Origin: Flavobacterium sp. CFS9
GTDB lineage: Bacteria; Bacteroidota; Bacteroidia; Flavobacteriales; Flavobacteriaceae
Direction of reading: 5' to 3'
Assembly: GCF_041154745.1 (NCBI RefSeq)
Contig: NZ_AP031573.1
Coordinates: 2,170,001 to 2,234,000 of the forward strand
DNA length: 64,000 bases
Below are positions 54,145 through 62,392 of this stretch, piece by piece (positions within the stretch are counted from its first letter, which is position 1; the number at the start of each line of letters is the position of its first letter). The position numbers were made by a program, and so were the translations under genes. The notes under the pieces were generated by a model. It was given only the letters and a program-made list of their open reading frames with translations. It had not been told where the DNA came from and ran no database searches.

Positions 54145-55107
54145 TTAAAAGTATAATTCTGAGATTACGAAATTATTTAATGCACTGATTCTTAAATTAT
54201 ATTTTACTTTACTTACTTCTTTTGAGAGGTTCGATCTTACAATCTTTGGAAAATCGAAACTTGTACAATTATAAGTAATTTGGCTAATTGGTTTAAATAG
54301 ATAGTTATTATAAAGGCCTGCATTTTTTAAATCAATACCTTTAAGATTCAATGCTTTTAATAATAATGTATAATCACCTGATTTAATTTGGATCTTCTTT
54401 TTGATTTCTTCTATGAGAAATTGCAAAGAATGTCCCTCATTTTCAATTATAGAAATTACAACTAAGTTTAATTGTTTATCTAAATTTGTTTCGAGTTGAT
54501 ATTCGCTTGATATGGTAATATCTAATTTAGATTCAGTTTTCGTCTTAACTTCAATATCTTTTTGATCGAAAGTAAAATCATGCCTTTTATCAAAAGGGCC
54601 GGTCCAACTATTTAAAATGTCATTTACATTAGGCAACTCCATATTATCAATATAAGATTGTAACAAAAATAACTCGCCAAATAGGCCTTGTATATTTGCG
54701 GAAGAAAGTAGAAATAAATTGGTATCATTAAAAAATTCACTCCATTTGTAAAAAGTTTGAATGAATTCTTTCGAATAATCATTGACATCTAATAAATCTT
54801 TAATTCGGTTATACATTGATATAATCAAATCGTCAAAAAGTTCATAAAAACTATTATCAATTAATTTTAGAACAATGTAATTAGTTTCAGTAAAAAATTC
54901 TATCGATAAGTTTTCTTTTATGGTTGCTTTAAAATTGACATTATGATTTTTTGGCAATGCTAAAATTAAACACCTATTTGCATCCTTATTTATTCCTAAA
55001 TATAAATCTGATTTACATTCTGGAGCCAATATTACTGATTTATAACCTCTAGTTATTTCTTTATTAGTAATGATGGCCCACTTTGATTGTAGATTTTTGA
55101 TATCCAT
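54145..55107 (-). CDS. DUF4420 PD-(D/E)XK nuclease-like protein
   Basis: A 320-residue protein with the DUF4420 pattern LQSKWAIITNKE near the N-terminus, GLFGELFLLQSYI (about 148-160) and a nuclease core: HDFTFDQKDIEVKTKTES with Asp177, Glu186 and Lys188, i.e. D...ExK. This predicts a metal-dependent phosphodiesterase. The gene shares one base with the Z1 stop codon. DUF4420 next to Z1 and AIPR is characteristic of MZA-like anti-phage systems. Confidence 0.9.
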   Translation of the reverse strand: MDIKNLQSKWAIITNKEITRGYKSVILAPECKSDLYLGINKDANRCLILALPKNHNVNFKATIKENLSIEFFTETNYIVLKLIDNSFYELFDDLIISMYNRIKDLLDVNDYSKEFIQTFYKWSEFFNDTNLFLLSSANIQGLFGELFLLQSYIDNMELPNVNDILNSWTGPFDKRHDFTFDQKDIEVKTKTESKLDITISSEYQLETNLDKQLNLVVISIIENEGHSLQFLIEEIKKKIQIKSGDYTLLLKALNLKGIDLKNAGLYNNYLFKPISQITYNCTSFDFPKIVRSNLSKEVSKVKYNLRISALNNFVISELYF

Positions 55108-58100
55108 TATTGTTCGTTATTATCATCCGGTATAGCAGAATCAGATTCATCAATGTCACTTTCTTCATCCTCAATATTGTAATCACCTTTTACGTATATT
55201 CCTCCTGGATCAGGTTCAATAGGAGGAAAGCCCAATGCAAAACCTACTAAAGGAATTTTCAAATCATACTCAGTAGCCATTTGTTTTAACCTTTTATCTG
55301 CTCCTTTATCATTGTACCTAAATACTTCTGCTGTATCAAATAAATAGATTACTAATAAACCCTCTTGGTCTGACATTTTTTCTCTATAAACTCTCTCTGG
55401 AATCGTTTTCTTTTTTGCTAATTTAGTAGCTTCGTCATCAGTTAAATCTGAGTTCTTTTTTAAAATTGATATTTTTTGTTCAGCTCGAAAATCAGCTTCA
55501 GTTTGAATAATCTGTGTTTCAGATAATAAGATTGAAAAATCTTTTCCGCTAGAAATAATATTCGCTGACTTTCCGGATGCTTTAAATTTTCTACTAGTTA
55601 CAAAATAGTCAACATCATTTGTATTTGTTGGCCCACTTCGTATGGAGAGATCAATGCCAAAAGGTTCATTTATCTTTATATTTTCTAATTTACCACTTCC
55701 TCCAGTTGTTTTAAGAGCGACGGTCCATTCTTTTAATTTGTTTTTTTCACGACACAATTCTAGAAACATAATCATGCTTTTTCTTGAATCTTCATCAAAA
55801 TTATTCTCTTCTTTAAGTATGTTAATAATTCCCTGAATGTCTGTTTTATATTTAATAAATCCTGAATTGCTAGATTCAGAAAATTTTGGAAGGATCGTGT
55901 TTCTAAAGCTATTCCAAACATTGCTTATTTTTTCCTTTTCTAGATTGAATACAGTTGTTTGCTCTAACTCATCCTGATAAGACCATTTAACTTCATTGAC
56001 CATTTTTAAAATTGATGGACGAGTTATTTTTAAAGTCCCAGGATGCTTTCTAACTCTTAGCACGAAATTTTGCGGAGTCTTATTTTTAGCTTCCATTTTT
56101 CTAAATTCAACTTCCAATTCCTCAATTGTTCGAGTTGTTGAATCAAACTTATCTTTAGAATCTTGTGTTGTAAAAAGCTTACAACAATCTAAGTAACCTG
56201 GCCTATATCCAAACCACCTACCCATTTGTAACAAAGTATCTGAATAATCTGTTGATCTAATAAAATAATTAATTGTTAATCCTTCTAATGTAAAGCCACG
56301 GGATAATCTATTTCCACCCACGGCAATAACTTTTTTGGGAGAACTTTTTGGATATTCTAAGCTGTCTTTTGTTATGCTATTAATTGCTTTTACTTCAATA
56401 TTATTGATAGCTTCTGGTAAATAACTTTTTAAAGATTCGAAAGTTATAGGAATCAGAAATTCATCATGGTAACCTTTTGGTAAATAAGATTCGATTGATT
56501 CAATTATATGTGAATAATATTTATACCAAATGTTTTCTAAAACTCCATAAATGGATTCTGGAGATGTAATTGTTTCATTTTCAATTTTACTTTGTAGATC
56601 TGTTACATATTCTCTTAATAAGTCTCTAGTGGTATTTTGCCATAATGAAAATCTTGAAATATGAATAAGCATTGTATGATGTGGCATAAATGCAGCTGAA
56701 TAAATCATTTTTTGTTTTCTGCTTTCACGAATGGCAATTGATAAGACAAAGCACATCACACTATCTATTAAAGATTTAGGTAAGTTTTTTGGAAAATGAT
56801 CTCCAGTTTTACTTGCTCGTGTAGAGCTAATATAGTCTTTGTAACTATCATAATTAAGATATCCTCCATTTTCATCAAATTCATCTTTTGTACGAAAAAT
56901 TTGCACTCCTGTTAATGTTTCTTTGTCAACCCTAGAAGGGAACTCAAAAATGGTATCATTAACAATTTCTACTAAAGGAATTTTAATTCCTATTTTGTTT
57001 TCAATAGGTTCAAAAGTTTCGAATATTTGTTTGGCTCCAATGTAGTTAGATGGTGGATTAAGTAAAACTATAAAATCATCTGGGAAAATGTTATTAACTT
57101 GTGTAAGATGTTTTTCTTCGTTTTCGCCTTTCAATTTATAGCTCACTTTCCATTTGTCTTCAGGTACTTCATTTCTGTCTTGAAGTACATTCGCGAAAGG
57201 CGTTGCGGTATATCCTAAATAAGTTTTCCTAGTAAATAAATCTAAAAGAGCTCTAATATGTCCATTTGTTTTTGAAGCATATTCCCTCCCTTTTGCACCT
57301 TCGTTATTAAGGGAAGCATTATCAGCTTCATCATCTAAAATCAGTAATGGAATATTGTGTCTTTCCTTGTTTTCTTCTAAATAATCATGAAGCCATACGA
57401 TTAAATTTCTTAATACACTTACATTCTTTTTGCATACGAGAACATTGGTGTTGTCAATGCTAAAATCAGCATCAACTAATGATTTATTAAAATCAGATTT
57501 ATAGGAAGTTATCGAAACAACTTGATTTACTGTATTATCACCTAAATTCCCAAAACGAGCAATTTTCCCTACTCCTTTTACACCTTTTGTTTCTGAAGTT
57601 ATATCAATTATTCCATTACCTATAACATCACTTTCTATTCTTAATTGTGTCTGACTTCTAAGATCTTCCATGATTCCTGAAAGGACAATTATTAAACGGT
57701 ATCCTGAATCAATTGCTCTGTTTATTACAGCATTAAAATTACCTGTTTTACCGGACTGTACACTTCCAACAACTAACCCCTTAACATAAAACGGCGTATC
57801 CGATTTTGGATCCCCCATTTTCTCTAATATTTCATAACTCGAATTTATTGTCTCTGCTACTACTTTTTCAGAACGACCAGAATTTTCTAATAGGGTAAAA
57901 TACCGTTTGCTATAATTCCATGTTATATTTTCTTTTCGATCAGAAGTCAACCAAGTTTTAAATCCTTCCTTAGTTAATGAATTACTAGGGTCTATGTCAA
58001 CTGGATTGTTCGAAAGATATTCTTTTACTGCAACATCATAGTAGTTTTTCAAGGTAAGATCATCTACTTCAGGATATTGAAACATATTACAAACCAAAAT

Positions 58101-58229
58101 TATATTGTCTTTTATCTGGGTAAATAAATCATCGAAGTATATAGGATTTAAAATGTTTTCTGTAGAGTAATCTAAAGCCTTTCCAGCTATTATTTTTTTA
58201 ACTACTTCAATGTATTTATTATTATCCAT
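55107..58229 (-). CDS. Z1-domain P-loop ATPase/helicase-like protein
   Basis: A 1040-residue SF2-like protein. Walker A is GSVQSGKTGNF with Lys161; Walker B is LLILDDEADNAS; motif III is YLGYTATPFANV. The Z1 domain follows (KKVIAVGGNRLSRGFTLEGL and the QMGRWFGYRPGY motif VI near residue 660). It is expected to use ATP to translocate or remodel DNA. The C-terminal 60 residues are acidic. It is 7 bases downstream of the GHKL gene and one base overlaps DUF4420. Confidence 0.93.
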   Translation of the reverse strand: MDNNKYIEVVKKIIAGKALDYSTENILNPIYFDDLFTQIKDNIILVCNMFQYPEVDDLTLKNYYDVAVKEYLSNNPVDIDPSNSLTKEGFKTWLTSDRKENITWNYSKRYFTLLENSGRSEKVVAETINSSYEILEKMGDPKSDTPFYVKGLVVGSVQSGKTGNFNAVINRAIDSGYRLIIVLSGIMEDLRSQTQLRIESDVIGNGIIDITSETKGVKGVGKIARFGNLGDNTVNQVVSITSYKSDFNKSLVDADFSIDNTNVLVCKKNVSVLRNLIVWLHDYLEENKERHNIPLLILDDEADNASLNNEGAKGREYASKTNGHIRALLDLFTRKTYLGYTATPFANVLQDRNEVPEDKWKVSYKLKGENEEKHLTQVNNIFPDDFIVLLNPPSNYIGAKQIFETFEPIENKIGIKIPLVEIVNDTIFEFPSRVDKETLTGVQIFRTKDEFDENGGYLNYDSYKDYISSTRASKTGDHFPKNLPKSLIDSVMCFVLSIAIRESRKQKMIYSAAFMPHHTMLIHISRFSLWQNTTRDLLREYVTDLQSKIENETITSPESIYGVLENIWYKYYSHIIESIESYLPKGYHDEFLIPITFESLKSYLPEAINNIEVKAINSITKDSLEYPKSSPKKVIAVGGNRLSRGFTLEGLTINYFIRSTDYSDTLLQMGRWFGYRPGYLDCCKLFTTQDSKDKFDSTTRTIEELEVEFRKMEAKNKTPQNFVLRVRKHPGTLKITRPSILKMVNEVKWSYQDELEQTTVFNLEKEKISNVWNSFRNTILPKFSESSNSGFIKYKTDIQGIINILKEENNFDEDSRKSMIMFLELCREKNKLKEWTVALKTTGGSGKLENIKINEPFGIDLSIRSGPTNTNDVDYFVTSRKFKASGKSANIISSGKDFSILLSETQIIQTEADFRAEQKISILKKNSDLTDDEATKLAKKKTIPERVYREKMSDQEGLLVIYLFDTAEVFRYNDKGADKRLKQMATEYDLKIPLVGFALGFPPIEPDPGGIYVKGDYNIEDEESDIDESDSAIPDDNNEQ

Positions 58230-58236
58230 ATTTTTT

Positions 58237-59757
58237 TTATTTTAATAATTGTTTGATTGCTTCAGGAAGTGATGATTCTTCAAAACCTAGTCCAGGCAAA
58301 ATATCTTTTTTTATTTGTTCAGATGAAAAACCATTTTTTTGAAGCGTTGTTAGCGATATAACTATATCACTTAATGAAAGGCCGTCTTTTTCTTCAATAT
58401 TTAGAAAAGCTGTTTCTTCATGAGTATGTCTAATTTTATTTATTGAGGTATTTATCATCCTTAATACAAGATTAAACTTAGCAGATTGTTCTTTTGATAA
58501 ATCTTCTCTGACTTCCTTTAATAAAGGAAATTCACTATTCAATTCAAGAAGTACGCCTTTGTTAGAAGCTTTTCTTTCAAATAAATTTTCTCTGTTTTGT
58601 TGTTTACTATTTGAAAAATCTCTAATTCCTCGGTTAAAAAATTCTTTTTCCGCTTCTATTTTGAGTTCTTCAATATATCTTTCAAATGCTTTTTTTAAAT
58701 CATGTGGTATTACAATCTGAGATTTTGCGACATTTAAATGAAGAAGGTGATCAACACTATTTCCAATTTCAACTCTTAGCCTCGCAAGTTGTAATCTTGG
58801 AGCCTTTTTAATAAGTCCATTCCAACCACCAAATAGTATAATTCTGTCTGACCTATAAATGTAAATACCTTCCATATCCATCAATCCACGATTTTTAGTT
58901 GTCCAATTAGTAATTCCTTTTCTTGATTCGTCTATGCTTCTTGATGGTAAAACAAAGCCTTCCATTTTTATAGTATCGGTGCTAAAATGTCTTTGTTTGT
59001 AAGCAATAGGACGGAAATCAGTTTCGTGGACAGGAAAAGGGTTGAATGGAATTAAAATTTTATTATTGATACGGATATTAATTGGGAACTTCTCACGTTC
59101 CATAAATTTGTGAAATACTAAAGATAAATAATCAGACGTAATTTCAGTTATTTCCTTTTTTAAAGCATTCTGTCTATTGCTTTCTTCTAAGTAATTTTCA
59201 AATTTATAGAGTCCATTCCAAATAACAATTGTATTTGCTTCAAAAGATTCAAATTGACCTAAAAATGATTTGTTTAATTCAGAATAATCAAAAACTAATT
59301 TTTCAATTTCTTCTGATGAATTTACGATAAGTCGCCATTTCTTTTCTTTTTTTAAAAATTCAACATCCCATGTTCTCCCTGAATATTTTTGTTCTCCTTT
59401 TTTTCTGGACAAAACGGTGAAACATCTTGTTTGAGAAAATGAGGCTGTTTTCATTCCTAAACCAAACCTACCTAAGTCTGATCCTCCTCTAATATATTCA
59501 GGAGAATTACTTGGGAATTGCATGCTCGCTTTCAAGGTGTCTTCATCCATACCTTCTCCATTATCAGCAAGAAAAAGTTTAAAGGGTTCTTCGTCCATTT
59601 TAATTAGAACCTCAATTTTATCAGCATTTGCAGAAATAGAATTATCCATTAAGTCAGCCAAAGAAGTTTCAAGACTATAACCTTGTTCAGCAATTGATTT
59701 AATTAAATATTCTGGATTTGGATTTGCTTCTTCGAAATTTGGATTTGTTTCAATCAT
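58237..59757 (-). CDS. MutL/MORC-like GHKL ATPase
   Basis: A 506-residue protein with the GHKL ATP site: N box [13 protein letters not shown] (Asn39, with Asp35 where most have Glu), [11 protein letters not shown], and [14 protein letters not shown]. Then a S5-like region and a helical C-terminus; no MutL endonuclease motif or MutS partner is visible. It probably dimerises on ATP and acts as the switch of the defence system, as in MutL-type components of MZA-like clusters. It is 15 bases after the DUF3883 stop. Confidence 0.9.
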   Translation of the reverse strand: MIETNPNFEEANPNPEYLIKSIAEQGYSLETSLADLMDNSISANADKIEVLIKMDEEPFKLFLADNGEGMDEDTLKASMQFPSNSPEYIRGGSDLGRFGLGMKTASFSQTRCFTVLSRKKGEQKYSGRTWDVEFLKKEKKWRLIVNSSEEIEKLVFDYSELNKSFLGQFESFEANTIVIWNGLYKFENYLEESNRQNALKKEITEITSDYLSLVFHKFMEREKFPINIRINNKILIPFNPFPVHETDFRPIAYKQRHFSTDTIKMEGFVLPSRSIDESRKGITNWTTKNRGLMDMEGIYIYRSDRIILFGGWNGLIKKAPRLQLARLRVEIGNSVDHLLHLNVAKSQIVIPHDLKKAFERYIEELKIEAEKEFFNRGIRDFSNSKQQNRENLFERKASNKGVLLELNSEFPLLKEVREDLSKEQSAKFNLVLRMINTSINKIRHTHEETAFLNIEEKDGLSLSDIVISLTTLQKNGFSSEQIKKDILPGLGFEESSLPEAIKQLLK

Positions 59758-59772
59758 GTTATTTTCTTTTAT

Positions 59773-60546
59773 CTAACCTATTGAGTTTTTCAAATCATTT
59801 TCATTAACATTCCAATTGATTTGAATCGTTTTGAATATGTTTTTTTTGGGGGATAACTCTTTTGCAGGATTATTGATTATTCTAATTTGTGGAACATCAT
59901 TTAAATTAGAAATTATAACTAAAAAGTACTTTTCCATTTTCCTTTTTGCCATAGACCATTCTTTATTAGTAAAGACGATACCTCCAGTTTTGGCATTTAT
60001 TCCTTTTATTTCCACATAATATGTCTCACTATTTTTTATTTCAAAATCATAGCCACAACCATTTTCTCTAGTGTCTATTAATTCGCCTCTGACTGGTAAA
60101 CCTTTTTCCATATGATATTTAATAAAATATCTTTCTGCTTTTTTACCAGTTGGACCTCTTAATATAAATTTTCCACTACCGTCATATTGCTTATCTGATA
60201 TAATTGAGTCTATTGTCTCTAGATTTTCATTTTGCTGAAAAATATTTTTATTTAAAATGTCAAATACTATTTCTCTTAAATCTTCTTCATTCATATCCTC
60301 AAATGCATTGACAACATTTACACGACTTGGATTCATTGGTCGCTGATACCATCCTACTCTATGTCCATGTATCGGATCAAATTCATCTCTCCAGTTTTTT
60401 ACAGAACTTTTTTTTACATCAAGCTTTAAAGCGATATCTTTAAATGCTTCATCCCAAGTGGTATATCCTAAATTTCTAAACCCAGTATCATTGAAACGAG
60501 AAAGATAATAACTAATTATCAATGTTAATTTGTGGCTAGTTTCCAT
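59773..60546 (-). CDS. DUF3883-family nuclease-like protein with N-terminal HTH
   Basis: A 257-residue protein. Residues 1-80 look like a helix-turn-helix-type domain (LGYTTWDEAFKDIALKLDVKKSSVKNWRDEFD). The C-terminal DUF3883 domain (about 125-225) has a PD-(D/E)XK-like core: GCGYDFEIKNSETYYVEIKG with Asp167, Glu179 and Lys181, then GIVFTNKEWSMAKRK. It would recognise DNA and cleave it. It overlaps the methyltransferase gene by 11 bases, so the two are translated together and may form a restriction-modification-like pair. Confidence 0.85.
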   Translation of the reverse strand: METSHKLTLIISYYLSRFNDTGFRNLGYTTWDEAFKDIALKLDVKKSSVKNWRDEFDPIHGHRVGWYQRPMNPSRVNVVNAFEDMNEEDLREIVFDILNKNIFQQNENLETIDSIISDKQYDGSGKFILRGPTGKKAERYFIKYHMEKGLPVRGELIDTRENGCGYDFEIKNSETYYVEIKGINAKTGGIVFTNKEWSMAKRKMEKYFLVIISNLNDVPQIRIINNPAKELSPKKNIFKTIQINWNVNENDLKNSIG

Positions 60547-62209
60547 TTATCTCTGCTATTTCTTGTATTACGATTTCATCTTTAGAAATGGGATTTAAAA
60601 AATTATGTACTATTTGTGCAATTTGATATGCTAAATATGGTGGAACCGCATTTCCTACTTGATGGAATTGACTAGTACGTTCACCACAGAAATAATAATT
60701 GTCCGGAAAAGTCTGAATTCTTGCAGCTTCTCTTACTGTCAGGCTTCGACATTGAAGAGGATCATAATGAATAAAGTAATGCCCATCTTTTGAAATATGG
60801 CTAGTAACTGTGGTGGCCGGAATATTTGGTAATTGTACTCTAAATCTATCAGTGAATTTTCCTGATTCTACATTTTCATGATCAGGTAAGAGATTATCTC
60901 CCGCTTTCTTATAATCTTCAAGGCGAGGAAAGTTTTGATTTAATTTAGTATATCGTGCCGCAAATAAATATCTTTTAAGATCTTCTAATAAATGTTTTCT
61001 TGAAACATGCTGAAGAACGCCTCCTAATTGATTATCATTGTACCAGTTGAATAAAGGATGTGATTGGGAAATTTTGCTTTTTGAAGTGCTAAAAAAAGGT
61101 GTGCCAAGACTTGTAGGGAAGTTTTGTTTTGTTTTGCTATTTTCTTCAGGAACGAGTTCATTTATCACTTTGTTAAACTCAACAATATGATTTTGCCAGT
61201 TTTGCTCGGAGTCTTCGATATTTTGATAAAATCGTTTCTTTTTTAATTTGCCATCTTTATCAGATACCATCTCACTATGAGTGAATGATTTTGTAATTCC
61301 GCTTCTAATTATTGGCAAATTACCAATAATTGATTCCAGAGTTACTTGGTTTTTCTTTTGAAGTATATTTATAGGGCCATTTACATCTTCTCTAATTCCT
61401 AACAAAATAACACGATGTCTTTTTTGCGGGATACCATAATCCTCTGATTTAATAATGTAATCTCTGGGTTCAAATATTGGATTTCCTTCTTGATCAAATC
61501 CTTTCGGCTCGACAGTTAATGAATAAATTCGATACCTAACATTTTGATCATTATCAATAAAAGTTCCTTCTGACAGGCATGCATCAAGTGGATTTTTTAA
61601 GTCACTCAGGATTTTAGTAAAGACATTAGTTTTTTCAGTTTCAGCTGACAATATTCCTTTGACGTTTTCCATAACAAAAACCGAAGGATTATGCCTTGCG
61701 AGGATACGTAAGTACTCCTTATAAAGTCCAACTCTTTTATCCGTTTCTTCGTTGAGTGTTAATTCCTGACGCCTGGCTCGTCCTACTAAAGAATAAGCCT
61801 GACAAGGCGGTCCTCCTATCAGTACCCAGTTTTGGTTTCCATTTAACGCTCGTTCGATTCTTTTATCGACTTCTTCGTCGCTTACTCCATTTAAATCCTT
61901 TTTGTCTGGTTTCCCTAATGTTCCACACCAAGCTTCTTCATCTGCTCGATTTGAGGCATCGGGATGATTATTATATAATTGAGTTATCGTGATTTCTCCC
62001 TTAACAAACTTGTAATAATCGTCAGGTAAATTTCCAATTGGGAATTGTCTATAAAAACTTCTGAGTTTAAGTGTTTTGTGGGCATTTTCGTCCTTTTCGA
62101 CAGATAAGGAAATCTCGAAAATTCGATTTCCTTCATCGTTTGTTAAAGATGAAAAGCCTTCTGCTAATCCTCCCGGGCCGGCGAATATATCTATAATTGG
62201 TATTGGCAT
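60536..62209 (-). CDS. C5-cytosine DNA methyltransferase (Dcm-like)
   Basis: A 557-residue enzyme with all main motifs: I (IIDIFAGPGGLAEGF), IV (GGPPCQAYSLVGRAR, catalytic Cys136), VI (VMENVKG), VIII (YGIPQKRHRVIL), IX (REAARIQTFPDNYYF) and X (QVGNAVPPYLA). A large target-recognition region lies between about 260 and 480. It should mark host DNA and would protect it from the clustered nucleases. It is the first gene of the operon, with a TATATTTG -7 element upstream. Confidence 0.94.
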   Translation of the reverse strand: MPIPIIDIFAGPGGLAEGFSSLTNDEGNRIFEISLSVEKDENAHKTLKLRSFYRQFPIGNLPDDYYKFVKGEITITQLYNNHPDASNRADEEAWCGTLGKPDKKDLNGVSDEEVDKRIERALNGNQNWVLIGGPPCQAYSLVGRARRQELTLNEETDKRVGLYKEYLRILARHNPSVFVMENVKGILSAETEKTNVFTKILSDLKNPLDACLSEGTFIDNDQNVRYRIYSLTVEPKGFDQEGNPIFEPRDYIIKSEDYGIPQKRHRVILLGIREDVNGPINILQKKNQVTLESIIGNLPIIRSGITKSFTHSEMVSDKDGKLKKKRFYQNIEDSEQNWQNHIVEFNKVINELVPEENSKTKQNFPTSLGTPFFSTSKSKISQSHPLFNWYNDNQLGGVLQHVSRKHLLEDLKRYLFAARYTKLNQNFPRLEDYKKAGDNLLPDHENVESGKFTDRFRVQLPNIPATTVTSHISKDGHYFIHYDPLQCRSLTVREAARIQTFPDNYYFCGERTSQFHQVGNAVPPYLAYQIAQIVHNFLNPISKDEIVIQEIAEINGN

Positions 62210-62253
62210 TAGGATAAAATAAGTTTAATTTTAAGGTAAATGATCAGATTAAA

Positions 62254-62261
62254 CAAATATA
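62254..62261 (-). promoter_or_regulatory. -7 element of the defence operon
   Basis: On the minus strand TATATTTG matches TAnnTTTG and lies 45 bases before the methyltransferase ATG. No good -33 TTG was seen. The whole seven-gene set has no other convincing internal promoter. Confidence 0.45.
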
Positions 62262-62392
62262 GGTTTAATAACTAATTACATCATTATGGAAAACCGTACT
62301 ATCTTAAAAATTCTACTTAGACAAGTGTATTAATAAATAAAAAGTTATAATAGCGTATTTATACGTGTTTTTATTCTAAGTTAAAAAATATC

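Noticed and set aside
58237..59757. A canonical mismatch-repair MutL.
   Set aside because: No MutL C-terminal endonuclease motif, no mutS nearby and the protein sits in a defence operon; kept as MutL/MORC-like.
51263..62209. BREX, DISARM or Dnd system.
   Set aside because: No PglX/PglZ/BrxC, no DrmA/B/C, no DndA-E. The Z1, DUF4420, AIPR and GHKL combination points to an MZA-like system.
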